The notes beneath the pieces are model-generated. The model worked only from the letters and a program-made list of their open reading frames with translations, had not been told where the DNA came from and did not search any database. Positions 12,127-25,800 of a stretch of 64,000 nt of DNA are shown here, piece after piece. Source of the stretch: Syncephalastrum monosporum B8922. Lineage: Eukaryota; Mucoromycota; Mucoromycetes; Mucorales; Syncephalastraceae. The position numbers and the translations under genes were made by a program. The stretch is from contig JNEN01000858.1 in NCBI GenBank assembly GCA_000697355.1, forward strand, positions 164,016 through 228,015, written 5' to 3'. The first letter of the stretch is position 1. The number at the start of each line of letters is the position of its first letter.

Positions 12127-12279
12127 GCATTCTATTGCATGGCACATTCATCAAGGTAACAAAAAATAGGGACGGACATACAGGATCGGCTCGTACCGAG
12201 AATTAAGATAAAAGAGGGGAAGCCAGCTGGATATAATAACGAATGGAAAGTCACAGAAAAAAGGAAACTGGCATGTCTA

Positions 12280-13502
12280 TTACAATTTGCTTGTTCCGCT
12301 AAGCTCGTTCTTTCGTCGCTCTTGTTCGCGCTTAGAAAGACGGACAATGCCCTCTTGAGCGGTGGTGACGACCAGCGTACCGTCCTGGGAATAAAGACGT
12401 CCGAATGCAACACCGCGGCCCTCCTTGGTGCGTGGACTGTGCATATCATATAGCAGCCTAATCGACATCATAAGCGATACTTCTGTTGCAACAAACTCCT
12501 TTGGAACTCACCATTCATCTGCGCGAGCAGGGGCGTGGAACCACATAGAATGATCCAAACTGGCCATCATGCCTATGCCGCGGTGGTTGACACCATTTGC
12601 GACTGCGGCGGTGCCGATAAACGCGCTGTCTGAAGCGTAAGCAATGATACAAGCGTGCAGGCGCGGGTCGTCGTCGAGATGGCCGCGTGTCTTGAACCAG
12701 CGGTACTGTCGCTCGCGTGCCTCGGTGATACCCGTAAACGCCTCACGCGGAGTCACTTGATGCACGTCGCGGTAGTCGATAGGTGAATTTTCGGATATCC
12801 TGGACTCGAGGTATTCTTTGTATTTGGGGGGCAGATCGTAGTTCAAGAACTGCTTCAGGCGTTCGTCTTCGGAGGTCAAGTTTTCGGGGCCGACGATATC
12901 GGGCATGGCCGTCTGATGCTCAAGAGCGATACTGTCATCCCGCTTGGCAAAGCTGAAGGAGCAGACAAAGATGGCCTTGCCACGCTGGGATGCAGTGAGG
13001 AAGCGGGTAGCAAAGGACTTGCCATCGCGCAAACGCTGGACTTGGTAGATCACAGGGAAGTTGACGTTACCCGGGAGGATGAAGTAGCTGTGCAAACTCT
13101 ACCGAAAAGCCGCCCAAGGTTAGCAGAAGCCCGCCCCATGTTCATGTTTCTACACTTACATGGATATGAAATTCCTCAGGCACAGTGTTGAAGGCAGCAC
13201 GCAGAGCCTGAGCGACAATCTGCAGTAATAAAAATTGGCAGAATTGTATTAATATCTATTATTTATGATATCACTTGTACAGTCCTAATAATCATCACCT
13301 GTCCACCAAATGCGCCACGAGCGCCGGGAGGCAGCCACAGCTCTTTGCTCATGTAGAGATTCACATCAATCTCTTGAACATCGACTGCTTGTGCGATTCG
13401 GTGAGCAAAGTCGGTGTCGTCGCCGCCTTCTGAGGTAATCACCGGGCGATTGTCTTTCTTGTCAGAGAACGACACGACTGCAGGGAAGGTCTTGCTCGGC
13501 AT
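12280..13502 (-). CDS. Peroxisomal acyl-CoA thioesterase II (TesB/ACOT8 type)
   Basis: Exons are 13502-13299, 13219-13160, 13098-12512 and 12457-12280, giving 342 residues. It hydrolyses acyl-CoA to free fatty acid and CoA. Two hot-dog folds are visible: the first around ARGAFGGQ-IVAQALRAA and SLHSYFILPGN, the second around HACIIAYASDSAFIG and MASLDHSMWFHAPARADEW. The catalytic Asp (ASDSAF), the Ser/Thr (MASLDHSMW) and Gln (TAQEG) match the TesB triad. The protein ends in TSKL, so the last three residues are the canonical PTS1 peroxisome signal. A role in peroxisomal beta-oxidation follows from the family plus that signal. It is convergent with the VTC gene, with 257 bp between stop codons. 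Confidence 0.92.
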
Positions 13503-16500
13503 GCTGGTTTTGAAGAAAGTGCTTAGGAGGTATATGCGAAATGAAAGAAGATAAAAGCAAATGGCCACTTCCACCTTTTTGCATAGCACATCTCGGGCTT
13601 TATGTTTTCCCGGTTTGGGCTGGACTTGTGTGTCATTTTGTATGACAAATGGGGTTTTTCCTGTTCCAATTCTGATTTGCGTGTGTAATATATGTCATTC
13701 TTGCCCCCATTCAAATATCTCACGCTGATAGCTGTCTATATTTGCGTACTGACGCTCTCACGCTGTGGAAAGGCGCCATAAGAACCCTACTGCCATTCAT
13801 CCTGTTTTGTTTGCGTTTCGTCTTTTAGAGACCTTTTCCTTCAGGACTCGGCTGGCGAAATTAAATCCAGTTTGACAACTCCTTTGTCTGAGAATCCAGC
13901 TCAGCGGTAACCCCCGCCCGCATGCACCCCCACCCGCACGTCAGCGAATAGCCTTGCATGCTGTCTGCATACGCGCGTGCACTTGGAATGAAATGTGGCG
14001 CTGCGCAGTCGATGTTGATTGGTGGCCATCGCTCCTGCTGACTATGTATAGATTTCGCGTGGGTCGATAAAGCCAGTCAGCGACGATCCGATGGGCAGTC
14101 AGCCAGAACTTGTGTCTGGCAAAGGAGTCGAACGTGCATGATGGGAATATTTTGGTCCCACGTCAATTTCAAAGCTCGTCGGATCGCTTTCATCCAACAA
14201 ACCTACCTTTTGTTTATCGCATCAGTGTACAATGACTTGCAGAAAGACACAATTTATTGCTGTATTTATCGTTATTTTCGAAAGATGACGCTAAGCGTTT
14301 GCTTTTGCTTTTCGCGAGCCATCTGTATGCCATTCTATCTGTATTCCCAGTACCCTGACTGCCGTCTGAACAAGCGGCCCACCGCCTTGTATGGTGTTCA
14401 TGTCGCTTTCACATGTCATATGTCAAATAGAAAGAAAGCGCACTGTTCAGCCACGGGAATGTCTTTGATTAGTATGTTCCCCAGCTTTAGCCATTCCGAC
14501 TGACGTTACTCAGAGATACGAATGCGTAACGGACCCACAATGAAATGAATGACATTAAAAACCACACTTTGGACATAAGCATTGTTTTCTCTATTCTTCC
14601 AATCGACCCTGGCGACCAATGAAAGCCTAACTTCGAAAACAACGGCCTGGGCTTCCTCTTCAATAGCCTACTTATCTACGTATACACGTATGCGGGTGGA
14701 AGTAGAGGAGCTTTATACAGAGGCAAGTAGTCTTGATAGTGCATGCCAATTTATCGCCGTAGGAAGATGGTCTTGGCTAGCTTTCTCTTTGAGAGCCGGT
14801 ATATAGTAAGGTGTCAATAACGAAGAAGGAAAAGAGCACCAGTATGCACCGGTAGGCTAAAAACAAGTGAGACATACCAGGCCCGAAATATCTGCCTCGA
14901 CAGAACAGTACATATGTATATACGTAGTGGAGCGAAGGTAGTTTCCGTATACTCAAATTACAATCTCCACCTACAAGTAATCGCTTCTCCAATATGTAGC
15001 GTCACAAGAAATGAGCTTAAAGAAAAAAAAAAGCCGATCACGGGGATTCAGATAATAGCCACCCCATGATATCAGTATAGTAGATTTGCATCAGGTCCAT
15101 AGTGTAATCCAAAGAACTCTCTACATATTCTACACCGAGTTTCGTGCGCGAGCGTTGTACGGTAAGTATCTCCTCTGGTCATAATGGTGATGAGCACAAG
15201 CAGATACGCACCGACCTATGTAGCTCACTTTTACGTTGCGTAAAACAATGGGACTATGAGTAGAATGTACCCTATTCCATTATGTGCATACAGAGCATGT
15301 TTGTAAGATGCAGCTTGTTTTTTTTTTCACAACACGCTCGTATAGGCTTTCATGTGCTATGTATTTGTTTACGTTTTGATATCCTGTATCATATGATAAG
15401 GGTCATTGGTACCCAAATACCAGGATTACCCCACCCCAGCTAGTGTGGAAGGTGAAAATTAGCTTGCGCATGTGTACGCGGGGCTTTGCAAGATAATATA
15501 AGCGGGGAGCAAAGGTTAGGTAACATGAAGGCTGCTGAAGAAGGACGAGCTGCAATGGATGGCGTACAAAGACAAACATGAAGAGTGAAGTAATGGGGAG
15601 GGTTCTTCCCTTTTTCTAAATACACGTGCAGAAGACAGGTCGATGTGCGTAAGCAAGGACAGGATATGGCGTGACATTCAAAGGATCGTCTGCTTCCAAT
15701 TTGGTCGTGAAGGGTCTGATTGGTCATCCCAGAATGGATGTAGGAGGGGTGTACAAGAACAGCGTTCGCTACTCGATATTGCCTCTGTGTGACATCGTGC
15801 TTTTACTTTATTTTATCTTTCTGTTTGCAAGTGGCATGTAAGTGGCGAAAGGAGATCCTTATAGACGGATGGAGCCGACACTTTTTTTTTTGGATGAGCT
15901 GTGTGCTAGAAGGAGCAGAGACAGGTTGTTTCTTTATAAAAGAAGGAGTATTTTTTCAAGGCCCAAAAACGGATGGATGCAGATCATTTGCGGGTGAAGC
16001 GCGTACATATTGAATATTGGTTTCAGGTCGGAGCTTTGGGTTGGATCAATCGAAAACAAGCACCAGCATTAAAGTGACAGCAGATGCGTATTGAAACGAA
16101 ACATAGACTAACAGCAGACAACCATGTAAAGAACCATTCAGGGGTGACTAGAAATAAATGAACAAGGACCCAGTCTATAGTGAGCGATTGAACCATGGAT
16201 GAAATATTGTGTTGTTTTCAAGTGCTAATATGAGAGAGTGTGTGCAAGTGTGGTGCAAATGAAAGAAAGGCGCTTTATCTGTATTATGTGCTCCGCTTAT
16301 GCTCTTTTGTCTTTCCCTGATTCCCTCTTTTCCTCTTTCTCTCTCTCTCTCTTCTTTCTTTTTTCTTCTACTCCTCTTCTCTCTTTCTCTTTTTGAAAGG
16401 ATTTACATAGGAGGCCGCTCTATTACTAGAACCTCATTATTACGGGCACTCGCTTTACGCAAAAGGTACCGCTGCACCTCTTTACGGCTACTTTTTTTTT

Positions 16501-16569
16501 TTTCTGTTCTATTCTTTTAACCATGGTTTCGGCTTCATCTCCTGCCCAGATTCGTTTGCTTCTTTTACA
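13503..16569. other. 3-kb intergenic region with CT-rich promoter tract
   Basis: Region between the divergent starts of the thioesterase gene and the RBMS-like gene. The left end carries C-rich segments near 13910-13950. A CT-rich tract lies at about 16308-16395, a common feature of fungal promoters, and T runs lie near 16490-16505. No convincing gene or RNA was seen. Confidence 0.5.
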
Positions 16570-18631
16570 ATGACTTCTCCACAAGTGTCCGCGGCTTCGC
16601 TCGATGCAGCTGAGCCGTCTTCCTCCGTTTCAGAGACTCAACAAGTCAAGGCGGATGACAAGGCGACGAGTGAAACCATTGCGACCACGACCACTAATAA
16701 TAGTACTACTGCTACCGCTGCTACCGCTACCGCTACTGCTACTGCTACTGCTACAACAAGCACAGCGACAACCACAACCCCGACGACAACAAACAGTACA
16801 ACGGAAACTGTAACGTATATTACGGACGCCTCAGAACCAACGGGTATGCGACCCACAGAACCGAACGGGTCTGGCCTTATGACGCCCACGTCGCCACCCT
16901 ATCCCCCTTATGGCGGGGCTGCTTATATCGATCCAGCTCAGCTGGCCGCGACCGCGACAGGCGGTGGAGGAGAAAGTGGTCATCATCATCATCACCACCA
17001 TCAGCGCAATGCGTATGATCCGAATGATCCTCAGTCGTATGCGTATGTGTACCCGGTGAGCCCGCAGTACTACTACTCGGACTATGGCAACGGGTACCAG
17101 AGCTATCCAGGATCGCCTGCACTTCATCCGCAGTCGCCGCCTGTCAACCCTACGAGTCCGCCGTTCAGTCCGACGTTTCAGTACCAACAATCGCAACCAG
17201 GCATCACCCTCTCTCCTCCCACACACGCGTACATGCTTCCGTCTCAGCACCACCACTTCCCGCCCTTGCACATCTCCTCGCCCGTCCTCTCAGGCACCGC
17301 GTCCGTCCCAGGCTCCCCTCCTCACCAGTTCATCCAGCCCTTGCCTGGCCCGTTCAGCCTCTCGTCAGACCGTCACAAGCGAAACCATTCCAACCACCAC
17401 CATCACCACCACCATCACCATCACCAAGACCACCAGCACCCCCATCCCCCTCCTCCGCATCCAAACCAGCCTATCAGCTACCACTCGCAAAACATCTACG
17501 TCCGTGGTCTCTCTTCCACCACCACCGACGAGTCCTTCATGGAGCTCTGCCGAGTGTGAGTATATCCGACCCCGTGCCCTGCACAGACTTAACCCGTCTT
17601 CCCTCCTCTAGCTACGGTGAGATCTCGTCCTCAAAGGCCATTATCGACCAGAAGACAGGCGAGTGCAAGGGCTATGGCTTTGCCATGTTCGAGAACCCGG
17701 ATGACTGCCATGCCGCCATCGATGGCCTCAACAAAGCTGGCCTGCAGGCCTCCTTTGCCCGTGTAGGCCAAGAATCCTTCAGCTCCAAGCTGAGAAGCCT
17801 GCAAGACGAGAGTTCCACCAATATTTACATTTCCAACTTGCCCCTCGATATGACGGAACAGGTAATTTTTTCTCTGATGCTCTCTCTCTCTTTTTTTTTT
17901 TAATCCATTCATTTCCCTCTCGTACTCATATGATACTTGCCCATTATAGAAACTCGAAGATCTTTTCCACCCGCACAAGACCATCTCCAACCGCATCTTG
18001 CGTGACCCGGTCTCCGGTATGAGTCGAGGTGTTGGTTTTGCTAGGTAAAGATAGTGGAGTCATACTTTCTCTTTCTGTTGGACGCTAACTTCTTCTTCTT
18101 CTTGAAAGAATGGCCGATCGCGACTCGGCTGTGGCTATTATTGAGAATTTCAACGGACAGACCGTCATGGGATCATCAGCTCCCTTGCAAGTCCGGTTTG
18201 CTGATTCGCCTGCCCAAAAGAAGCTCAAAAACCAGACGGCACGTAAACGTATGTTTAGACCCCGCGATTTCCAGCCCATGGCCGCTGCTGGCTTTCCTGT
18301 TCGCCCTATGATGCCCATCACGCCAGAGACCATGCTCGGGATCGCGCCGAATCCCTCGGGTGGCATGCCTGTATACTACCCCGATCACCCTCAGTAAGTC
18401 CCTTTATCGATGGGTGGAAGGCGGTCGGATTTAATGCGTGATTTGTTTATTTTAAGGTTTGCCCATTATCCTGCACCACTGACGACAGCGCCTACCGAGA
18501 CTGAGTCTGCTGATGTCCAAAAGAGCCATGATGCACTGGCGTCGCCGCCCGACGATGAGATCAAAGACTTATCAGCAGCAGTAGAACAGAAGCTGGCTGT
18601 CAAAGAGTCGATTTCTGTCGACCAACAATAA
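16570..18631 (+). CDS. Two-RRM RNA-binding protein of the RBMS/MSSP type
   Basis: Exons are 16570-17555, 17612-17861, 17950-18044, 18109-18393 and 18457-18631, giving 596 residues. The first 300 residues are low complexity: Thr/Ala repeats, two His runs (one about H9) and Pro/Ser/Tyr-rich sequence. Two RRMs follow. RRM1 (about 308-390) has RNP2 NIYVRGL and RNP1 KGYGFAMF; RRM2 (about 399-475) has NIYISNLPL and RGVGFAR. The spacing and the phrases AIIDQKTGECKGYGF and NLPLDMTEQ closely follow metazoan RBMS1-3 (KAILDKTTNKCKGYGF, NLPLSMDEQ). RBMS proteins bind A/U-rich RNA and single-stranded DNA and act on mRNA stability; the same is inferred here. The Thr-Ala stretch is encoded by an ACTGCT-type repeat that may vary in length. 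Confidence 0.85.
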
Positions 18632-18648
18632 TGCGCACTTACCTCCGA

Positions 18649-18654
18649 AATAAA
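18649..18654 (+). promoter_or_regulatory. Candidate poly(A) signal of the RBMS-like gene
   Basis: AATAAA 18 nt after the stop codon, followed directly by an A-rich run. Confidence 0.4.
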
Positions 18655-18861
18655 AACAAAAAAAAAAAAGAGAGAATCAAAGATGAAAAATAGTAGTGGG
18701 GATGAAAGAAGTAAGGAAAAGGCGAGGAGTGTCACTGATTCATGCTGGGCGGGGGAAGAGGCTGTTGTCGCCTTTCAAGATTTGAATGTCCGGCCCCTTT
18801 TCAGGCGACCAATTCTCGGCGCTTTCCACTCGGTTCGAATCACTTTTTCCTCGTTTTCTCA

Positions 18862-21278
18862 ATGTTTGCAAAAGCTAATCCCTACGACGAGATTGTCAGT
18901 AAGTATAAAACTGGTGGAACAAGTTCATGGGGTTATACAATATCAGGATTCGGGACGGGGATGTCGTCCTGGGCTTTGCTTGGCATTTGTCTAGAGAGTA
19001 TGTCTTGTCTGAGATAACTCACCTGTAATATTCTTCCAAAGCCAGTGCGACAAACGAGAACCTGACATCTGAAAACTGGGAGCTCATCCTCAGCGTATGC
19101 GACCGCGTGTCAAGAAGCCCTCCCGAGGGGTAAGTCAAAATGCCAAGCTTTCGTTAGTCTTGGCCAAGAGCACCCTGAGATTTCTGATCCGCAGTGGCCG
19201 CATTGTGTAGAGCACGCGACTGTTTGGCTGCCGTTGCCAAGCGATTCACAAGCCGGAATGCCAACGTTCAGCTTTACGCCCTTGCGGTAAGCTTTGCGTG
19301 ACGATGGGTCGTTTGGGAAGCTGAAGCTCACTTCTTTTGATTTATTCCAGCTATCCGAGGCGCTCGTGAAAAATTGCGACGTTACGGTCCACCGGGAGAT
19401 CTCTTCGCGGTCCTTCACTGGTGCCTTGAGCAAGCTTATCCACGACAAGGTGAGCTAGTTTGTACACAAGGAGAGATGACAGCGGCTGATCCGCCTATTT
19501 AGACGGTCCACGAGAGCGTGCGTAAGCGGGCATTGGAGCTTATCCAGTTTTGTTCCTTTGAATTCCGTGCCGACCCCTCCCTGGGTCTGATGAACGAGGT
19601 CTATCACTCCATGCGCGCAGAAGGCATCCAGTTTCCAAACCCTCAAAAACCAAAGAAGGAATATACCCAGACCGAGCTCGATAAGCAAAAAGAAGAGGAG
19701 GAGCTGCAGCTTGCGCTTGCCCTGTCCTTGTCCGAATCCGAGAACCGGTCGACGTACAGAGTAAGCCAGCCTCACAATATAAAATCATGGATGCAAATTG
19801 ATGCAAACGCATGCACTTTTCTCGTCCCATAGCCTTCTGCTGCTGCTGCTTCCTCTGCGCCTCGCACAGCCAACACGACGGCCTCACAACCAGCAACCTC
19901 TACGACAGCCCCCGCACAGGTACGTGTGATAGCCTTCGCACTTGGATTCTCTTTCTCTTTCTATATCATGGCTGACGCTGTGACCTCTCTAGCCTGACGA
20001 ATCTGCTGCACCCAAGGTATCACGGGTGCGTGCGTTGTATGACTTTCAGCCGACCGAACAAGGCGAGCTTGGCTTCCAAAAAGGCGATATTATTCGGGTC
20101 ATTGAGAGTGTTTACCGCGACTGGTGGAAGGGTGAACTGCGTGGCCAAATGGGCATCTTTCCTGTCAACTATGTGGTATGTTATCGAGGCTCCTTGGCAA
20201 TGCAACAAGTGCTTTACTCATCATATACGACTTCACAGGAGAAAATCGTGGATCCTTCACCGGCTGATTTGATGAAGGAGGCCCAGATGGAGGCCGAAGT
20301 GATGAACGAGATTCAGAATGTAGACAAGCTGCTGGATATCTTGGCCCGCATTGACCCTCAGCGGGACTCGTTCTCTGAGAATGAGGAGCTTCAGGGCCTT
20401 TACAACAGCACACTGTCCATCCGTCCTAAGCTTGTTCGGCTCATTGAGAAATACAGCATGAAAAAAGGTAAACACAGAGAGAAAAAAAATTAGAAGAATG
20501 AAAGGACTCTACTAACAGTACCCCCTAGATGAGTTGGTAGCGCTGAATGAGAAATTCCTGCAGGCGCGTACCATGTATGACCGTATGCTGGGTAGTTCGC
20601 TTGCAAAGTACACTACACCGGGAGGTAAATGCCAAGTTATTGTGATATTCAGGCTTGTATATTTATTTTTTGGTTTACTGAATAGGTCAACCAGCATACG
20701 CGTCTCAGCAACCTTACAGTGGAGGTTACTATGAGCAGGTGCCCCCACCTCAATCACAGCCGCAGCCCCAGCAACCACAGCAGCCTCCGCCGCAGCCCCA
20801 GCAAGTTTCTTACCCACCTTATGGCTCGCCCGGACCTGACTCATACCCCGCCTATCCCCAGCAGCCAGTGCAACAGCAGCCGCCTCAGCAGGCGTACCAG
20901 CAAGGCTATCCACCTCAACCTCAGTCGCCTGCGATGCACCAGCAGCACGAGCAGCCACAGCAACAGGGCACACCTACGCAGCAGCACTCGCCCTATGGCT
21001 ATCCTGATCCTAGCCGACAGCCGCAGCAAGAGCAGCAGCCACCTGCCCAGTATCCTCCTGTTTCGGCGGCGTCGTACTCCACTCCTGCTCCTTCGTATCC
21101 TCCTCCATCGGACCAGAATTCGCAATACCCTCCCGTGCAATACAGTGCTTCTCCTCAGCAACAGCATCAACAGCAGCCGCTCCAGCAGCAACCGCCGCAG
21201 CAGCCGCCTGTTTATGGCCAGCCGCCTTACCCCCAGCAACCGCAGCAGTACGCAGGCGCCTATGCCCAGAATTATTAG
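18862..21278 (+). CDS. HSE1: Hse1/STAM, ESCRT-0 subunit (VHS-UIM-SH3-GAT)
   Basis: Ten exons: 18862-18898, 19042-19129, 19211-19286, 19351-19449, 19503-19760, 19833-19919, 19993-20175, 20239-20467, 20529-20624 and 20686-21278, giving 581 residues. The VHS domain (about 10-140) contains ENLTSENWELILSVCDRV and NANVQLYALALSEALVKNC. A ubiquitin-interacting motif (EEELQLALALSLSES) ends near residue 180. The SH3 domain (about 226-276) carries ALYDF, the WW pair (RDWWKGEL) and GIFPVNYV. A GAT-like coiled-coil region (277-380) and a Gln/Pro/Tyr-rich tail of nearly 200 residues follow. Hse1 pairs with Vps27 on endosomes to capture ubiquitinated cargo for the multivesicular-body pathway. The first exon is only 37 nt, and the joint after it (TS-ATNENL) is the least certain splice. 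Confidence 0.93.
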
Positions 21279-21492
21279 CCATTCCTTCGACTATCTCATA
21301 ATAAAAGACCACATACTCTCCTTGCCTGATAAGATGGAAGGGATAAGGTACCGGGCGCTGTATACGCATTCATGCAGTTTGTCAGCATGTCCATAATTTT
21401 GACGTGTTTCCACTGCCATTGAATCTCCGCGTAATAAACGAGGGCGGCTCGTGACCGCCACCGGCGCCCTCTTATTCTTCACTCCACTTGCA

Positions 21493-22600
21493 ATGAACGA
21501 CAACGTCTACGCACGCGTACGCGACAAGGTCAAAGAGGCCAACCTGACACAGGAAGAAATAGCCGCCATTGACAAAGCGAGGAACCAACTCAACAATTAT
21601 GGTAATGAGCACTTCACTATCGAGACAACGTCGTCGATGGCTTCCCTGCATAATCACTGACATCCTTCGCAACCGTATTCTTCTTATTCCCACAGCAACA
21701 TTCGGCGGCTTTGTGGGCACGACGTTTGCTTTAGTTCTGGGTAAGCACCTGCCCGAATCGCATCGTGGCAGTAATTAACCATGCCCATAGGAAGAAGAAA
21801 GAAGTTCCCGCCCTTGCCCTTTGCAGCCTTTGGCGTGTTTGGCTTCCTCATGGGGTCTCAAGTCGGCTTTGTTTCGGGTGCCATGGCTGGTGTCAAGACG
21901 ATCAACTCACTGCCCAACTCACAGAGACTGATTAATCTGATCAAGGATGCTCAGTAAGTGGGGGAGGGAGGGCAAGAGGATGTGGTAAGAAAGAAGCGCA
22001 GTAGCTTATGTGTACGAAAGGCAGGAAATCATTGCGGGCCGAAATCGCGATCCGATGGTGACCCGTCGGCCGCCTCCGGCCCCAGGCGCCGCTCAGCAGC
22101 TGCCCCCGCATAACCAGGATCAGGATGCTTTCGGACAAGATGACGTCTACTCACAATACGAACGACTGGAGACTGGGTTCGAGCAAGGTGAGCGACAGGG
22201 CTTTCTCGTTTGACATCCTTGTGTAACGCGTTCTCCGTCATCGACGATAGAGCCACAACCACACGAGTCGACGAGCTCATGGCAGGCCAGAGCAAGCGCA
22301 TCTGCAGGTACGGTAGACGAACCCCAGCCACGAAAGCCATCCGCACCGCCGCAGCCCAGTGCATGGGATAAGATCCGTGCAGAAAGCACGCCTTCCAGCA
22401 CGTGGGCCAAAATCCGGTCCGAAGCCCAAAAGGATCCTGACGCCATGAGCAGCAGCCGTCTTGCACATGCGCGCTCGGAGACAGCCAAGGAGCTCCAAGA
22501 CCGTAGCATGGACACATTTGAGGAGCTGCCGCGTACGCGTGAGGAAAGCGAGCAGCGGGAACGTCGGCGGAAGAACCAGTATGGTGATCCAATTGAATAA
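21493..22600 (+). CDS. Small conserved protein with two glycine-rich membrane segments, function unknown
   Basis: Exons are 21493-21601, 21696-21740, 21791-21953, 22021-22187 and 22251-22600, giving 277 residues. An N-terminal soluble helix (LTQEEIAAIDKARNQL) precedes two hydrophobic, glycine-rich segments (ATFGGFVGTTFALVLG and FAAFGVFGFLMGSQVGFVSG), then SLPNSQRLINLIKD. The second half is polar and disordered with WDKIRAES/WAKIRSEA repeats. The order of a short helix, two GxxxG-type membrane helices and a soluble tail resembles OCIA-domain mitochondrial proteins, but the sequence match is too weak to name it. The 45-nt exon 2 encodes most of the first membrane segment. Confidence 0.7.
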
Positions 22601-22843
22601 TGATACTTGGCCACGCATGCTCTTTTCTTGACCTGGATATAGATTGTGAAAAAGAAACAGGGTCATTCTGTTATCTGTTGCTGAGAGAGTGTGATATGAG
22701 TGAGCTCCTGATGACAGCATGAGGGATATTTGATCTTCGGTGTTCGATTGTTCGAGTTCAGCCCAGTCATTTCCCAACGCGTGCACACACACACAACAAC
22801 AAAATAAATTTTTCGTCGTCTTCTCTTCCAGTTTATCGCAATC

Positions 22844-25800
22844 ATGAAACGATTTTCGCAAGATTACCCTTCGAACAGTCAATATACACCCTATGAGACT
22901 GACATGAAGCGCTATGCCTGGGATCGGGACATGCCACACGACCAGTCGCAAGGTGGCTATGGTGGCTATAATCCCTACCCTGCGCAAGGCAATGCGTACG
23001 CTTCCCAGCCCAATCCTGCTTTTCCTCCTCCTCCTCCTCCTCCTGCACGGAATGATTACCCATACGGCCAGTACAATCCTCATGATGCTGGGTACGGCAG
23101 TCGGCCGAATCCTCAGAATGAATCGTCTATGCCTCCTTCGCGTAATTTCGGTGGTCATGGGCGTGGTGGTGGTCATGCGCATAATCGTGGTGGAGGACCT
23201 ATGCGCGGGTCACGCCGTGCTTTCAAAAGATCACAGCAGCCTCACAGACCTGCTCCTTACCACGATAATCATCATCAACCTCAACCACATCATAACCAAC
23301 CCACCCCGCGATCCATGAGAGCTTCCTATCGTCAGACTGACCCTCGGATTCAAAGCAATCAAACGTCTTTTAACGATTATGAGGATAACCGTCCCCCCGC
23401 CGGTCGAGGCCCGGGTGGTCGATGGGAAGATCGCCGCTCTCAGAACTGGCAAGACGACGCTCCTCCCCGTCATGGTAAGTTTTCATCTTTTCTATTCCCA
23501 GGCAAAGAAACAGTATCATGCACACCTCTACACACCTGCACGCATACACACAAAACATCATGCGTACACATTACACACACAAGGCACATGCGTGCAATCC
23601 ATAGTATGTGTGCATGTACGGCAGGCGGGCAAAGCTCTCTCTCTCTCTCTTTCCGCCTCTTTATCTGTCTCAATGTGCTCTGCTCGCTTCCTGTGTCGTT
23701 GTTCATGTTTATATCGACCTCTGCCTCTACATACGCACGATGTCTTCCCATTTCCCAGTGATAAGGCTTTGGACGAAATGAGCTATACCGTAGTTGAATC
23801 CGTAAGATAACAAGTTACCCATACATGCCCCAGCAGCAGACCTTTCCGATACACCAACGAAACAGCAACAAGATGAGTTGAGAGTTTGAGCCAAGCCGAA
23901 GATGCCTAAACACGACACACACACACACACTCATCCACACACACAATATTCATACACAAGAGTCTTGAGCAAGGAGCCTAAACCTCTCTCTTTTTTTTTT
24001 CTCGTATCTTCTCAGCATTCCATGAGTCACGACAGGTCGAAAACTCTCCTCTCCCTGCCCATATTGAATCAAGACTAGCGCGTGAGAAACCATGCAGAAC
24101 CCTGTTTGTCAGAAACGTTCAGGTATCTTTCATCAGACAGAGCAAGCGGAACACTCGTAAATCCCCTTCTTTTTTTTCTTTTTTCTGATATTTCTGTTTA
24201 GTATGAGATCCGTGCGGACGAGATAAGGGACATGTTTGCCGAGTTTGGCGAAATCAAGGACGTTTTTGACCTGATTGAGGGACGAGGCATGATTTTTATT
24301 ACCTTTGTAAGGCGGTTTTCCATATTATTCTCGCATTATCCGCATTGTCTGACCCTACCCACAGTATGATATTCGGGCGGCCGAAGCTGCCAAGAACAAT
24401 ACCCAGGGCATGATTCTCGCTGACCGGAAGATCGATGTCCATTATTCTCTTCCCAAAGCGGAAGAAGAGGACCAGAAATGCGATGGCTCTAAAAATCAGG
24501 TAATTCATCATTACGGGATCTCCTAGCTATATCTGACGCCCACCGAAGGGCACACTTCTTTTCACGCTCAAATACACAGATATATCCATCAACGACGATG
24601 CCTTGTACGACTATCTGAGGCGCTTCGGCGACATCAAGGTCATTCGCACGCCTCACTTCAAGCATCATACTGAGAACAATGAGAGACGGTACGTTCGATG
24701 GACGCGATTCTTGTCATTATGATCTCACATGCATAGCACATAGACAACGGTTTGTCGAGTTTTATGACTCTCGTGCTTGTCTGGCGGCATACAATCATTG
24801 CCACTTACAACCATATCCTGAGGGCGGTCGCTGGGACCTATCATTCTTCTGGGACCATACCAACCGGTAAGGAACGAGCGTACATTCTGTTTCGTAAGAT
24901 ACTGACTTCCTGACTAGCGAACGTAACGAGGTGTTCAAGAAGTCTGGCAGCGTTGAACGTAAGGAGCATCGGTTTGATGGTGATCGCAATGACCGCGCTG
25001 AAGGTCGCCCTGGTCGTCGATTCAGCGGTGGCAGTTTTGAAGGTCGACCGGGCCGCAGTTTCGATGACCGCCGGCCTTTCCCTCGTAAGAGAGACCGAAG
25101 CAGAGATTCTCATGGTCATGGTCGGGGTCACGGTCGCAGCCATGGCCATGGTCGCAGTGACCGAGATGAATTTGGTAAGTCGAGCGTATCGAGCGATTTT
25201 CTGTGTACTTAAATGTCTTATATAGGTCGTGTCTTACGAGGCAGTCGCGATGACCCTAGAGCAAGCTATGACGATGGCGCTGACTCGTATAATCCTGAGG
25301 AGCCACGCATCGATATAAAGGATGAAGGACGATTAGAGCAAGCACAAAAAGCACAGCAGCTGATGAACATGTTTGCCCAACAGCAGACGCCAACTCCCCC
25401 CACAGCTGCCGCTCCCAATCCCGCAGTGCCACAGATGCCGCAGCTGCCTCAGGCACCTGTCACGATGGACAATCCCACCACCCCTGTCCAGTTCCAGCAA
25501 CCCGTCCTCCAACACACCATGCAGGCCCCGCTGCCTCAGTCCCCTGCACCTGCTCCCACCCCTGGTGTTGCTGGTGCAGTCCAACCTCCCCCCACTCAGG
25601 TCGCTCAGGTTCAGCAGTTGCTTGGGCTGCTTACCCAAGCTGCGGCACAACAACAACAACAGCAGCAACAGCAACAGCAACAACAAGCTCAGGCACAGGC
25701 TTCACCCATGGTACAGCAGCAACCGATACAAGCAGTACAAGCTGCACCACAGCCTCAAAACCAGCAGCCCACGGCTGACGCTGCAAACGCCCTGTCTCAG

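Noticed and set aside
16604..16813. Leucine-rich plus-strand frame inside the RBMS-like gene
   Set aside because: Frame shadow of the Thr/Ala repeat.
18830..18850. GGTTCGAATC resembling a tRNA B box
   Set aside because: No matching A box, acceptor stem or T-stem pairing; it lies in the Hse1 leader.
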